Of a stretch of 64,000 bases of DNA, positions 1 to 17,000 are shown piece by piece. Location: positions 682,001 through 746,000 of the forward strand of contig NC_003076.8 in the NCBI RefSeq assembly GCF_000001735.4. Reading direction: 5' to 3'. Every line of letters begins with the position of its first letter. Within the stretch, counting starts at the first letter, position 1. Under the pieces are notes generated by a model. It did no database searches. It was not told the origin of the DNA and worked only from the letters and a program-made list of their open reading frames with translations. The position numbers were made by a program, and so were the translations under genes. This stretch comes from Arabidopsis thaliana (taxonomy: Eukaryota; Streptophyta; Magnoliopsida; Brassicales; Brassicaceae).

Positions 1-576
1 CATTTTTCTCATATCCGATTAACCATGGAAAGTGGATCGCTGAGAGGGAAATTATATTGCTTCAGCTTCACCGAATATATGGTCCTCACATACTAAACTA
101 TCCTGCTAAGTATGTCTTCTCGTGCTTTGGTTATTTCTTTTGATGAGGTCAAGCCTCATTTTTCAGTCGATCACTCCTTTAGAAACCCTAATTAACCCTA
201 AAAGAATACTCGTATTTGATAAATTTTCAATAAAATTATGGAACCCTAAAAATTATTTGATAACTTGAAAATAGTTAGCTATTTTGATTTTCCTTAAAAA
301 TAGTTTTTCTTCTTGTAAATTATTCCACTGATAATTAATAATTAATTATTATTGATTGATTTTTTTCTTCTTCTAATTTTTGTTCTTCTACAAATCAATA
401 ATTTATCCCACTGCCAAGCATTTTGCCCCTTCTTCTTCTTTGCACACATAAAAACGCGACAACTTCTCTTGAGCGTGTCGACTCTTCTTCTTCTCCTTCT
501 TCGATTTCGTCTGCACCTTCTCCTTTTTACTTTCTTCTTCCCATATGCTTGATTCTTTGTGAAGGGTTAATCAAAG
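1..576. other. Intergenic region and 5' leader of the first F-box gene
   Basis: No gene is recognisable in 1-350. Two CCCTAA-type telo-like words lie near 183-205. The part from about 350 to 576 is pyrimidine-rich (many TTC/CTT runs), which is typical of an Arabidopsis 5' leader, and it leads directly into the ATG at 577. A 66-codon open frame at 352-552 is Leu/Phe-rich low-complexity sequence and is not supported as a protein. Confidence 0.6.
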
Positions 577-2480
577 ATGAGATTCAAACAACCTAGCCGT
601 CGAGATCGTCCCGTCATGTTTAAACGATCAAAAAATGTTTCAGTCGATGTTGGTGTAGACTCAATCAGCGATCTACCCGACGCTGTTCTCCAACATATCT
701 TCTCCTATATTCCGACAGAGTTGGCGATCAGAACCTCTGTCTTGTCCAAACGATGGAGACATGTATGGTCCGAGACACCTCATCTCTCCTTTGAATGGCT
801 CAAGGTTTCCCCTAAATTGATAAACAAAACCCTAGCCAGCTACACGGCTTCCAAGATCAAGAGTTTTCATCTCTGTACCCGTTACAGCTACGAGGCAGAC
901 ACTCACCATGTTAACAGCTCGATCGAGTTTGCAATGTCTCACAACGTGGATGATCTTTCTCTGGCGTTCCGTAGATGTTCACCGTTTTACAATTTTGATG
1001 ATTGCTTCTACACCAACTCCTCTCTAAAGCGAGTCGAGTTGAGATATGTTGATTTGATGCCCAGGTGCATGGTGTCTTGGACATCACTAAAGAACCTGTC
1101 TTTGACCGATTGTACAATGTCTGATGAATCCTTTCTTGAGATTCTGTCTGGTTGTCCAATCCTGGAAAGCTTGAGTTTGAAGTTTTGTATGTCACTCAAG
1201 TATCTTAATCTGAGTAAATCGCTGCGCTTGACAAGATTGGAGATAGAACGCATATCCTATATTCGAGCACCAATGCTGTCTATGCAGATCGTGGCGCCAT
1301 ATATCCATTATTTGAGATTGAGAGACTCTGAGGCACACTGCACTTTCGTTGATGTCTCTTCTTTAACAGAAGCTAATGTCGACGTTAGCACTTTCCATCC
1401 TAGAACCTGTTATCATGATTTTGACCCCTTAGACCCTCATGATCTTCTAGTCATGGTGCAAACAATGCTAAAAACGTTTCAGAAAGTAGAGAAGCTTACT
1501 TTGGGGGTTAATTTACTTCAGGTAATGTTACCATTCTTTCATTCTTTAAACACTTAGTGCCTATAAATCTCAATGTTGCAGAATAATCATCGCTTTAGAA
1601 TGAGTTGCCTACACAGTCAATATTGGTTTGATCGATAAGTTTTCGTAAGGCTTTTGATATTATTGTCCTTATTTATCATCATTTCTCTGTAGATGTTCTG
1701 AAAATATGCTAATTAGTTTATGACTAAAGGTTTTGTTTTGGCTTTTGATTTGTTGAGAGGTTTGTGTTTTGGTGGTACTCACATCTTTTTGTGCTTTTTC
1801 GTCGATCATCTGTTAGATGTTATCACTTTCCAAGATCCCTAGTCTTCCATTGCCGATGCTAAAGGTCAAAACTTTGACTCTTGAAACAATGATTATCCGA
1901 TCTGTGGTTCCTGGTATTGCAAGACTGCTACAAAACTTACCTGGATTAAAGAAGATAACAGTTTACACAACTAATCCGTGCAACACCGAAGTGGTATCTT
2001 TACCATGAATCTATTTTATTACCTCTTATATATTATATTACAAAACTACAAATTAACCAACCCAAAAGAAACATGCACTTGCCTTTCTATGGCTAATCTT
2101 TATATATATAATATATGAGCGAGATATATTGTGGAAATCTGAGATATTTATCTACAAGGGGTTTTAAGATGAAATATTTTTCTGTTTTGTAGGAGCCATG
2201 TGTTAACAGCTACTTGGACGCGCAAGACTTGAATCCAGATCAATGGTGGAGGTTAGATGATGTGGTCTTTCCGATATCTTCTGAGTATGAAGTTTTAAAG
2301 CCAGAAATTATGGCATCGTTCATGGAACTGTTGCTGGCAAACACAAGAACGCTAGAGACATTGGTTGTAGAGTTGGGAAGTTGCGTTGCTAGATCAAGAT
2401 TTAAAGAGCTGTTTCAGATCGCACTCACGCTTTCTCACGACAAAAAAGTCTCAATTATGCTCAAGCGAAGCAATGGCTGA
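577..2480 (+). CDS. F-box/LRR (RNI-like, FBD-type) protein, three exons
   Basis: Likely substrate-receptor subunit of an SCF (Skp1-Cullin-F-box) E3 ubiquitin ligase. Substrate unknown. Exons 577-1521, 1817-1993 and 2193-2480 join in phase 0 at GT-AG borders and give 469 residues. The F-box is at about residues 29-66 (DLPDAVLQHIFSYIPTELAI, then SVLSKRWRHVW). Leucine-rich segments follow (about 110-260), then an FBD-like end with the usual LNPDQW and KKVSIMLKR features. The ATG at 577 is followed by a second in-frame Met at 616, so the exact start is open. A diverged paralogue with the same three-exon layout lies at 44832. I believe this is At5g02930. It belongs to the very large FBD F-box family in which most members have no known function. 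Confidence 0.85.
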
Positions 2481-2495
2481 TCTCATTCAACAGCT

Positions 2496-2541
2496 TTATT
2501 TATAGGTGGATTCTCACCTTATTTATAGGTGGATTCTCACC
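2496..2541 (+). repeat. 22-bp tandem duplication in the 3' UTR of the F-box gene
   Basis: A unit reading TTATTTATAGGTGGATTCTC plus ACC occurs twice in direct succession shortly after the stop codon at 2480. It has no coding consequence and looks like a recent slippage duplication. Confidence 0.7.
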
Positions 2542-2670
2542 GAAGACTGATTTTATTCGCGAAAGAATGAAATGTACAAGGATTTGTTTCTTTGTACAAA
2601 ATCAACAGACTTATCTGATACTTGCATTTGTGAGAAAATATAACATGTGGAATATCAATATGCTATAGTT

Positions 2671-6950
<4,280 letters not shown>

Positions 6951-7330
6951 CTGCAAAAAAAGAATCAGAGATACACAACTTGTAAACATCACAACCCAAT
7001 GAGCTTTGATTGAATGACAATTTCCAGATTTTGAATCAATTTACGATATACCTTTATCTTACAAACCCAAATTCCATTTGAAACTAAACTCTAAACCCAA
7101 ATTCAGAGCTCCTAACTAAAACCGTCACATTTTCTAATCGAAACCATTGAACTTGGCTACATTTACTGTAAGCAAAACATGAAGTAAAATTCACCGGAAG
7201 AAGAAACAACAAAAATAAACTGTGATATATGCCCAAGCAAGTTTTGAAGATAAGGACGAAGAAGACGCTGACGGAACTAGAGGGTTCGGATTATAAAGAA
7301 AAGAAGAGAAGACACAGAAATAAACAGAGG
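6951..7330 (-). other. 5' UTR and unresolved first coding exon of PEC1
   Basis: The exon at 6895-6950 begins with the third base of a codon, so a preceding exon must supply two bases. The remembered family length of about 813 residues would need roughly 29 more. Short ATG frames here (for example near 7172, 7153 and 7089 on the minus strand) either meet stops or end in the wrong phase. The start codon may itself be split (AT|G), giving Met-Ser-Leu-Ser-Leu, but no strong donor supports this. A good donor-like GTGAAT at about 7194 suggests a 5' UTR intron. Confidence 0.4.
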
Positions 7331-8952
7331 CATTGGCATTTCTTTTAGAATATAGAATTTGTTGAGAGGAGTTACTTAGTATTGATCGCTTAAATGATAA
7401 ATACCGTGTTCTTTAAGTATCTGTATCAGTTGTTTGGAAATAAAGAGCTTGTTTCTAACAAAAACACTCAAAATCTTCTGAGGATCACAAACTTCACAAT
7501 CATCATCTTATCACTTATGGATAAAGTCACCACCATGCAATTGTTTTCAGAAATATCAAGTATAAGAAAGAAATTACAAAAACAAAACCTGTGAAAAGAA
7601 GCTAATCGATCTCTTGTCAAAGCTTGAGAAGGTAGAATCAATGGCTTCCAGGTAAACAACTGAACAGCCACCATCTTTCTTAATCTTCTCCTTGATTTAT
7701 CTTACGCTCTTTTTGTTTCTCTCCTTATATATGTGGGTGGAGTATGGACACAAGGCTGGTTTTTTAGATTTTTGCGTGATTATTTTGTTGTTGTTATATT
7801 GTTTTGGACCATATTAGTTAGCCCGTGGGGTGTTATGAACATAAAAACAAATCGACTAATTTTTTTTTTGGCTTAGAACTTCATTTGAATAGGTAAACAA
7901 CGCAGAGGAATCGCGTCCATAGAATAGAATATAATAAAAACAAAATGGTACTCTTATCGCTTTGAATTTTAACTACTTTCTCTTATTCCACTCACTATTC
8001 ACGTTTTTATATACATACATACATATAAGAGTACATGTGCTAATAGCTGTCCAAACAAAAAAAAGAGTACATGTGCTAATAAACGACTATTTTTTAGTAC
8101 TTTTGTTTCAATCGTTAAAATCTCATCCACAATTTTGAATCTCGAACGTTACTGGCTCCCAAAATATCCTCTCAATGTTGAGACGCCACATGACATAACA
8201 ATAAAAATGACAAAGACATAACAAGAAAATGGATTTTGCATTTTTTGACCATTGAGAGAGCTAAGCACTTTACACAATAAACGGTGTTATTGTGTTTATA
8301 TATGAATTGATATATTATTTTGTTAGTCTATGAGGAGTATTTAAAAATATCCCCAAAAGAGGTTTTTCAAAATATCACTTTTTAGTAAAACATACTATTA
8401 AACAAGTTTAGAAAACTTATAAAAAAGTGTCTTAATGTTGTAGGAAAACATTTGGTTCTCATTAAACATAAAATTAACAAATTTAATTCTTTAGAAATAA
8501 ACTAGTTGTAGTAAAATTCTAATCTACTTGTAGTAAAATTCTATTCTATTTAATATCAGTAAAAACAAGTCAAATTCAAGTTCAAATAAAGAGGGAAAAG
8601 CAAAAGTTTGAAAATTTTGAACCTCACTCAATGTAATAATGTATGGTTGTGATGAGTCGAGACAAAATCAAGTACTGCCACGTGGAATAATTCGTGACGT
8701 ACACGTAGCTCTCTCATAAACCCCCTCAAAACGAAAGAAACTCTGTTATTTCTTCATTACCCAAAATCTAAGCTTTCGTCGCCGGCGAAACCGTAACCGC
8801 CACCGGAGGTTCTGTCCACCTTTTTTGCTCTCCGATTATTTTCTTCGTCTCTCGTATGATGTACTGTTTTTGCTTTAATGGAAGCATATACTGAAGCAAT
8901 TTCTGCTTTTTTTTGTTTCTTCGTTGTCTAGGGATTTTTGTTGGTGCTCGTT
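7331..8952. promoter_or_regulatory. Shared upstream region of PEC1 and the PWWP gene
   Basis: Divergent intergenic region with no supported gene. Near 8026-8085 a roughly 19-bp word (AAGAGTACATGTGCTAATA) occurs twice about 38 bp apart. ACGT-core words (CCACGTGG, GTGACGTACACGTAG) lie at about 8680-8708, close to the PWWP transcript start, and could be bZIP sites. A pyrimidine tract ending in TAG at about 8930 suggests a 5' UTR intron acceptor just upstream of the PWWP ATG. Open frames at 7394-7594 and 7468-7674 have no recognisable content. Confidence 0.5.
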
Positions 8953-10851
8953 ATGTCTACGGAACCAGAAGGAGTCGAATCTGACTCCAACGCTGATTTT
9001 GCCATAAATGCGTCGAGTTTTGACTACGGTATGGCTCACACATCTGAAACCCTAGCTGATCCCATGAGCTTTCAAGCTCAGGACTTGGTAGTGAACCTCA
9101 CTGGAGTTGAGCGAAAAGTATTTGTCTCTGCTCGTGATGATAAGGATAGTCTCTGTAACGGGGTTGATTTTGATGCTGATTCAGATCTGCTTAAGAACAA
9201 GGATAAGAAAGGATTTTCTAAAGAGAATCTGAAGCTTTTTGACTCAGATTTGGTTTGGGCTAAACTAAGAAGTTATCCATGGTGGCCTGGACTGGTCTTT
9301 GATAAATCTGTTGCCTCTAAAGCTGCGATGAGGCACTTCAAGAAAGGAAATGTCTTGGTTGCGTATTTTGGGGATTGTACATTTGCTTGGAATAATGCAT
9401 CTCAGATAAAGCCTTTTCATCAGAATTTCTCTCAAATGCAGGAGCAGAGTAACTCCGCTGAGTTTCGTGATGCTATTGATTGTGCTTTGGATGAGGTTTC
9501 AAGGAGAGTAGAGTTTGGTTTATCTTGCTCTTGTGTTTCAGAGGAAGCCTATAACAAACTCAAGACTCAGAACATAATCAATGCTGGAATTCGTGAGGAC
9601 TCAAGTGTTAGATACGGTGGAGACAAGTTATCGGATGGAATCTCTTTTGAACCTGCTAAACTTGTGGATTATATGAAGCATTTAGCTTGCTTTCCTTGCT
9701 ATGATGCGACTGAGAAGCTGCAATTTGTGATTAACCGAGCTCAGGTATTGGCTTTTCAACAATGGAAAGACTATTCTCACTTCATTGACTATGAAACATT
9801 TGTAAGGTCGGTGGAATCTGCTGCGACCCTGGCTTCTCTCCCAGAAGTAAATATGGATGAAGGAATATCTGCCAAAAAGAGAAAGACAGATTATAAAGAT
9901 AATGCTGAACAGACAAAGGAGAAGACTTTGTCAGATTTGACTGTAAAGAAACGCTGTGGGAGCAGATCAACTGAGAAATTGGATGGTAAGTCGCATTCTG
10001 AAAAGAAGCGTAAGGTTGAGTCTTCGGAATCTGGTAAGTCTGAGAAAAGGATCAAGAAAAGTCAGCAAAAGGAGGATTCAGTGTCTAAACACTCTAATGA
10101 GGAAAGTCTTTTGTCAGTGGGTGATACTAATAAACTGCAGAAGACGGCTGAACCGTGTCATGGAACTGGAGTGGAAAATGAGATGAATTCTTTAACTCCT
10201 ACACTTAAGCCTTGCCGTGCTTCTAAATCTACGGAAGTTGAGAATGAGAAGACTAAGAAGCCGAGACATCAAGAGCTTGCTGAAAGAAAGATTTCTTCTC
10301 CTGATGAGATGCTCTCAAGCCTTCACGCTGCCAATACCTCAACGGGAATACCTGATTCAATCAACATAGACCCCTCGAATTATGAAGATTTTGAAAAGTT
10401 CATTAATGAACTGTTTTGCAGTAAACTCAATGGTGACTCAAAGAAGGCAAGTATCACTGAGACATCAGAACCTTGTGATAAGAAAGACTCTGCAGAAGAA
10501 GAGATATTACCTGCAAATAAAGAAATCACTGGCTCAGGCTCGAAAGAGCAAATTGGTCTCAAGGACTGTTCTGCAGATTCATTACCACCCTATGCTTTAG
10601 TCCTCAACTTTGCGGATTCAGGTTCGGTTCCATCTGAAGAAAAGCTGAACGAGATATTTAAACGTTACGGTCCTCTCCATGAGTCTAAGACTAAGGTCAC
10701 GATGAAGGGTAAGAGAGCCAAAGTTGTGTTCAAAAGAGGGGAAGACGCAAAGACTGCCTTTAGCAGCGCAGGGAAATACAGCATCTTTGGACCTTCTCTT
10801 CTAAGTTACAGACTCGAGTATGTTTGCCCCAAACGGAAAAAAACAACATGA
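8953..10851 (+). CDS. PWWP-domain protein with C-terminal RRM-like domain
   Basis: Probable chromatin reader. PWWP domains bind methylated histone tails and DNA. Single coding exon of 632 residues, starting at the ATG at 8953 (MSTEPEGVES); the frame is open a little further upstream but without ATG. The PWWP domain begins at about residue 96 (FDSDLVWAKLRSYPWWPG) and runs to about 185. The middle (about 310-520) is Lys/Ser/Glu-rich with KKRK-type nuclear localisation motifs. Residues about 545-625 (PPYALVLNF, RYGPLHESKTKV, RAKVVFKR) look like an RRM-type fold, an architecture shared with other plant PWWP proteins such as the PDP family. Matches At5g02950, annotated as Tudor/PWWP/MBT superfamily. 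Confidence 0.9.
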   Translation: MSTEPEGVESDSNADFAINASSFDYGMAHTSETLADPMSFQAQDLVVNLTGVERKVFVSARDDKDSLCNGVDFDADSDLLKNKDKKGFSKENLKLFDSDLVWAKLRSYPWWPGLVFDKSVASKAAMRHFKKGNVLVAYFGDCTFAWNNASQIKPFHQNFSQMQEQSNSAEFRDAIDCALDEVSRRVEFGLSCSCVSEEAYNKLKTQNIINAGIREDSSVRYGGDKLSDGISFEPAKLVDYMKHLACFPCYDATEKLQFVINRAQVLAFQQWKDYSHFIDYETFVRSVESAATLASLPEVNMDEGISAKKRKTDYKDNAEQTKEKTLSDLTVKKRCGSRSTEKLDGKSHSEKKRKVESSESGKSEKRIKKSQQKEDSVSKHSNEESLLSVGDTNKLQKTAEPCHGTGVENEMNSLTPTLKPCRASKSTEVENEKTKKPRHQELAERKISSPDEMLSSLHAANTSTGIPDSINIDPSNYEDFEKFINELFCSKLNGDSKKASITETSEPCDKKDSAEEEILPANKEITGSGSKEQIGLKDCSADSLPPYALVLNFADSGSVPSEEKLNEIFKRYGPLHESKTKVTMKGKRAKVVFKRGEDAKTAFSSAGKYSIFGPSLLSYRLEYVCPKRKKTT

Positions 10852-11279
10852 CTGATTGAGTCACGGCATCTCTTAACTTTCAGAGATTAGGGTCTGATCA
10901 GATATCATCAGCTAGGTCTTATGATGAGAGTAGATTTTCGATAAATAAACGTAACCTAGGATTTATGATGAGAGTAGGTTTTCGATAAATAAAAGTAACA
11001 TTCGTGTGATGAGACTAATTCTTAACTTTATGACATACAAAACCAAAACTGGAAATACCAATGATAACAGTAAAGTTAGTCGCAACTGAAGATGAGGCTT
11101 ATAAGTTAAAAGAGTAAATTGATTAAACACCAATAACATTAAACGATCATGTCTTAATTCAAAAACTCATAAAATGTAACACAAAATCAAGTTCTTGAAA
11201 CATAAAGTAGAACAGAACAAGACTTAAACTGAACTATCAAAAACCATATCAAAAGCTTGAAGCTTTTTGTACGGGTTGC
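10852..11279. other. Convergent 3' regions of the PWWP gene and RPS23
   Basis: AT-rich 3' untranslated and intergenic sequence between the stop of the PWWP gene (10851) and the stop of the minus-strand RPS23 gene (11280). A direct tandem duplication lies at about 10918-10999. No open frame of interest. Confidence 0.6.
10918..10999 (+). repeat. Two-copy tandem repeat (about 42 bp) after the PWWP gene
   Basis: Two adjacent copies share TTATGATGAGAGTAG, TTTTCGATAAATAAA and GTAAC with two or three mismatches. Each copy contains an AATAAA-like word, so the repeat may duplicate the polyadenylation signal. Confidence 0.7.
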
Positions 11280-12396
<1,117 letters not shown>

Positions 12397-13390
12397 GTTT
12401 GTTGATGGAGGAGAAAGATCAACAGCAAAGAGCTATTTGCAGGAAGCACAAAGATGATAAGCTCTTAAGCGGCTGAGAAAACCCTAAACCTAGTGAAGGC
12501 AGTGACTCTTAATATATGCGAAGCTGGTTCTACCTCCGCGGATTTCTAATACTTGGCCCATCAATTAGTAGGCCCATTAAGTCATGGGCTTTTAAAAAAT
12601 TGACTATAATTGTCTCAACTTCTCATCATTCTTTTGGGCTTTTAAAAGCTGAACTCTAAACCGTTGGATCTAATGGACGCATTAGATGACATACACGTAT
12701 ACTCTGATGCTAATTAATACTGGGAATAAATACTTCCGCCACATCAGCATAACCCGTAATCCTTACGGAACCGGCTGTAACAGGTAAAAGGGACACACAA
12801 AGAGTGCACTGCCCGCACGACAGTCACTGGTTCAGCCCGTCCCCACCACTTAACCGTCGATACCACGACAGACCAACGTGGACAAATCACAACCGTTTAC
12901 TTCAAAAAGGCAATTTTGATCCAGTGGTCCATGTTTATTAATGCGCCAGCTAAATCCGAAAGAGGAAGAGAGAGAGTCAAAGAAAAGCTCCAGAACCTCG
13001 TCAATGGCGGACTGGGATTTTTCATAAAGCCAGTCAAATCCAGGAGGCGATGGAGAATATTGAAAAAGACGAACGTGACAAAAAAAAGTTTAGCTGAAGA
13101 ATAAATTGAAGATTCGAATCAAACCATTAGTCTTGTGTCGAAGCTGTTTCTACGTCATTTGGTAAGATAAACTTTTGTCTCCTTTCGCTTTCTTAAGGGA
13201 AAAAAAAAAGAGATGATTCGTTATTCCAATTTTTGTTTCCGAGATTTTAAAAAGAAAAATAGGGAGCTTGAATTTCACGCTATGTAAAAGTGTCACTCGT
13301 AGCTCATTTCTCTCTCTGATTCTTCTATATAAATGAATGTACAGGTTTTGCTGTGAAGAGTTGGTTCGGGTTTAGGTTCGGATTGGGAAG
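12397..13390. other. Divergent intergenic region between RPS23B and the hydrolase
   Basis: Contains the RPS23B 5' UTR and promoter elements (12478-12640, listed separately), then about 700 bp up to the hydrolase ATG at 13391. The 62-codon open frame at 12916-13104 is basic and Arg/Lys-rich without a recognisable domain. It may lie in the hydrolase leader or be chance. TATATAAAT at about 13328 is a candidate TATA box for the hydrolase, although it leaves a leader of only about 30 bases. Confidence 0.5.
12478..12640 (-). promoter_or_regulatory. Telo-box and site II cluster of the RPS23B promoter
   Basis: An AAACCCTAAA telo-box lies at about 12479-12488. Four site II-type words (GGCCCA/TGGGCT) lie at about 12555, 12571, 12585 and 12635, that is 160-245 bp upstream of the ATG. 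Site II plus telo-box is the established arrangement in Arabidopsis ribosomal-protein promoters, bound by TCP factors and telo-box proteins in proliferating cells. The function here is inferred. Confidence 0.75.
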
Positions 13391-15412
13391 ATGGAGGAGA
13401 TTAGAGGAGTGCCTACGTGGCAGGAAGAGTTAGCGAGCCTAGTTGACGCCGGATTACGATACGACGGAGCACCGATCGATTTAACGGCGGCTACAAAGAG
13501 ATCGGGTTTTGTGTCGGCGGATGGATCCGGATCCGAACCGAAGGAGACATTGAAAGATCAAGTGACGGGATTCATGAAATCGTGGGGAGAGATGCTTCTT
13601 GAGCTCGCGAAAGGATGCAAGGACATTGTGCAGCAGACGGTGGTCACTGATGACTCATTCCTAGTACGGAAGCTCCGGAAACCGGCGGCTAAAGTGTCGA
13701 AGAAGCTTAGCTTTCTAAACGAGTTCTTGCCTGAGGATCGTGATCCCATTCACGCTTGGCCTGTGATTTTCTTCGTCTTCCTCTTAGCACTCGCAGGTAA
13801 TCAAATCAACACAATGTGTTATTATTAGCTTAGTATCTGAGGTTGATTCAGTATTGTTTATATGTAGTTTAAATAGCTTAGTATTGTAGGTTTGATTCCT
13901 TGCATTGACATATTGAACTTTGAAGTGCAGCATTAAGCTTTAGTCCAGAGAACGATAGACCAGTGACGGTTATAACGAAACTGCGTTTACATCCTACCGG
14001 TGCTACACGTGTACAGCTTCCAGATGGTAGATATATAGCTTACCAAGAGCTAGGTGTTTCAGCAGAAAGAGCAAGATACTCTTTAGTTATGCCTCATTCT
14101 TTTCTTTCCTCTCGACTTGCAGGTATTCAAATCAGTGTTCCATCGGTTTTAGTTACTACACATTACGTTTAGTTTGCCTCTAATGTTTGGAATGTGTACT
14201 TAATCAAGGCATACCTGGAGTGAAGAAGTCATTGTTGGTGGAGTATGGTGTCCGTTTAGTGTCATATGATCTTCCAGGGTTTGGAGAGAGTGATCCTCAT
14301 CGAGGTCGAAATCTTAGCTCATCAGCCTCAGATATGATTAACCTAGCAGCTGCTATTGGAATTGATGAGAAATTTTGGTTACTTGGCTACTCTACTGGTA
14401 GTATTCATACATGGGCTGGAATGAAATATTTTCCTGAGAAAATTGCAGGTATTATTAACACTGTTCCTATCATTAGCATACCAGTCATGCAAGACTGTTG
14501 CTCAGTGGGTTTGGTTTTGTGAAACTGCAGGAGCTGCAATGGTGGCTCCCGTGATCAATCCATATGAGCCAAGCATGGTTAAAGAAGAGGTGGTAAAAAC
14601 ATGGGAGCAATGGCTAACAAAGAGGAAATTCATGTACTTTTTAGCTCGGCGGTTTCCAATTCTTCTGCCTTTCTTCTACCGTAGATCTTTTCTCTCTGGT
14701 AACCTCGATCAGCTCGATCAGTGGATGGCATTGTCATTAGGAGAAAAGGTACTAAATCTCCTCCATTGTAGATCACAAACACAAAGAGAGGAGTTCTCTA
14801 GGAGAAGGAGTCATCATATCTGCTAACTCTGTTTTCATCTTTCAGGATAAACTTTTAATCAAAGATCCAACGTTTCAAGAAGTTTATCAAAGGAACGTGG
14901 AGGAATCAGTCCGTCAAGGAATCACAAAACCATTTGTAGAAGAAGCCGTGCTTCAAGTATCGAATTGGGGCTTTACTCTTTCGGAATTCCGCACACAGAA
15001 GAAATGTGCAACCAACGGTGTCCTTTCTTGGCTCATGTCAATGTACAGTGAAGCCGAATGTGAACTAATCGGATTTCGAAAACCCATTCACATATGGCAG
15101 GTGAGTTCTGCACCATACAATGCATCAGTTAGTTTGTTTAGTAAAGTTAATCAAACCTTGATTTCTGTTTCTTTAAAGGGAATGGAGGATCGAGTGGCTC
15201 CACCATCAATGAGTGACTACATTAGCAGAATGATTCCTGAAGCAACTGTACATAAGATTCGAAACGAAGGTCACTTCTCGTTCTTCTATTTCTGCGATGA
15301 GTGCCATAGACAGATCTTCTATGCTTTGTTTGGAGAACCCAAAGGCCAGCTTGAAAGAGTAAAAGAAACAGAGGACACTGTAGTGGAAACAGAGGCACAT
15401 AAGGACACTTAG
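13391..15412 (+). CDS. Membrane-anchored alpha/beta-hydrolase
   Basis: Alpha/beta-hydrolase fold protein of unknown substrate. Exons 13391-13796, 13931-14122, 14209-14448, 14531-14748, 14846-15100 and 15179-15412 join in phase to give 514 residues. A hydrophobic segment at about residues 120-140 (AWPVIFFVFLLALAA) suggests one membrane anchor before the catalytic domain. The nucleophile elbow is GYSTG with Ser at about 261. The likely acid is in GMEDRV (Asp about 441) and the likely base in NEGHFSFF (His about 469). The DLPGFGESDP loop is typical of the fold. No glycerolipid-acyltransferase HX4D motif was noticed. Matches At5g02970. Confidence 0.9.
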
Positions 15413-15977
15413 TACTAATACAACCACCAAAAAAAGAGTAAAGAAGTAAAAAAGGAAAGGTGAAAATTAGCTATAGCTAGAAAATCAAAAACTAGATATT
15501 TTTTGTTTCATATTTTTTAGGGGTTACACCAAGCAGAATTTTATACTAGATGGCATTTTACATTCCTAAAGATGATTTATCAATGGTTTTATTAGATAAG
15601 TGAGCTATATTTAATGACATGCTCAAGCAACCTTTATATTTCGTTGTTGTTCTCTTGACTTTCCCATGCTAAATGTTTTTTAGACGTGTGCTTTTGCATT
15701 CACCGCCTAGGAAATAAAAAGTTGATAATATAACCGTAATAAAAAATATTTAAAAATTAATTACGATAATCTCGAAATATATTTTAAAAACTATCATAAA
15801 TTCCCCACAATATCATAAGAGATCACAGAGATACAAAAATTCTATTCAATAAAAGCTTCCGAAATCTAGGCGTAGTAATCAGAATTTTAGTTTTAACCTG
15901 AAGGTGCTCCATAATAAATAAATAAAATCTCATATTTTACAAAGCACAGAAACCCTAAGTCATCTGAGAGATAGATA
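15413..15977. other. Intergenic, start of the kelch F-box cluster
   Basis: AT-rich sequence with no supported gene. The last 80 bp (AAAGCACAGAAACCCTAA near 15940) closely resemble the leader of the paralogue at 21268, so the promoter-proximal region was copied along with the genes. Confidence 0.5.
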
Positions 15978-17000
15978 ATGAAAACGGAAGAGATGAATGA
16001 ATCATCAGAGTCTCCTCCTCCTTCTCGTACGTTTTCTTCGTTACCATACGACATCATACTCAATTGTTTGGCTCGTGTCTCGAGATACCATTACCCAACT
16101 CTATCTCTCGTCTCCAAGGAGTTCCAATCTCTCATCGCCTCCCGTGAGCTCTACGCTACACGATCCCGCATCGGAAAAACCGAGAGGTTCCTCTATATCT
16201 GCTTAAACCTGACTAAGAGCAACCCTAAGTATCGCTGGTTCACACTTCCCCCAGTTCCCAACGAACAAAAACTACTACCCGTCCCTTTGTTTACTTATCA
16301 TCTCAATTCCTCAACCGTCTCCTCAACTGATTCAGAGATTTACATAATCGGAGGCCTCGTTTGGGGAAATAGAAGCAAGAAAGCGTCCATTTTTGACTGT
16401 CGATCTCATCAAACGCGTAGACTCCCAAAAATGCGTTTTCCTCGAGCTTCTGCTGCCGCTCATGTCATTGACGGTAAGATCTATGTTATTGGAGGCGGCG
16501 AGATTCGGGGAGAGGTTTATGACCCAACGACCCAAACTTGGCTCACAACACCAGTAGATCACACCACTGAAGAGTGTCAAAAAGTTTATGACAAGCATGG
16601 CGTGAATATTTGCTTTGTAGAGATAGACAACTTGCTGTGCCAAACATTTGTATTCAACGGGAAGCTATATTGGCGTCATCCAAGGGGAGATGATTTTGGC
16701 TGGGCTAGGGTTAAGGGAGTGGAACAGGAACTCTTCCGTAATCATCTTTCTTATGTGGACAAATCCGGCGGAGGAAGAAGAGTGACAGTGTGGTGGAAGT
16801 CTGTGGTGGTGTTTGGCTGTCAAGGTCTTGGCTATTCTACGGAATTTGATACAGAGATTTGGTGTGCAGAGATTTCGTTTGAGAGACGCGGTTTAAAAGA
16901 GCTTTGGGGATTTGTAGAATGGTCTAGAAAAGTGTTCACATGTAAGGGATGTGATTCTCCTACGGATTTTGTTATGGATTCTGTCCTTGTGACATATTGA
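15978..17000 (+). CDS. Kelch-repeat F-box protein (cluster copy 1, intact)
   Basis: Likely SCF E3 ligase receptor with a kelch beta-propeller for substrate binding. Single exon of 340 codons from 15978; a second in-frame Met at 15993 gives 335 residues, which I remember as the annotated form. The F-box is at about 20-62 ([20 protein letters not shown], then [15 protein letters not shown]). Kelch motifs follow: SEIYIIGG, then a basic linker, [32 protein letters not shown] and [10 protein letters not shown]. The C-terminus ends in the cluster signature [20 protein letters not shown] and VTY. Matches At5g02980. All functional assignments are by family. Confidence 0.9.

Noticed and set aside
12916-13104. 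Basic 62-residue open frame upstream of the hydrolase
   Set aside because: No recognisable domain or conserved feature. Composition is as expected from a purine-rich leader.
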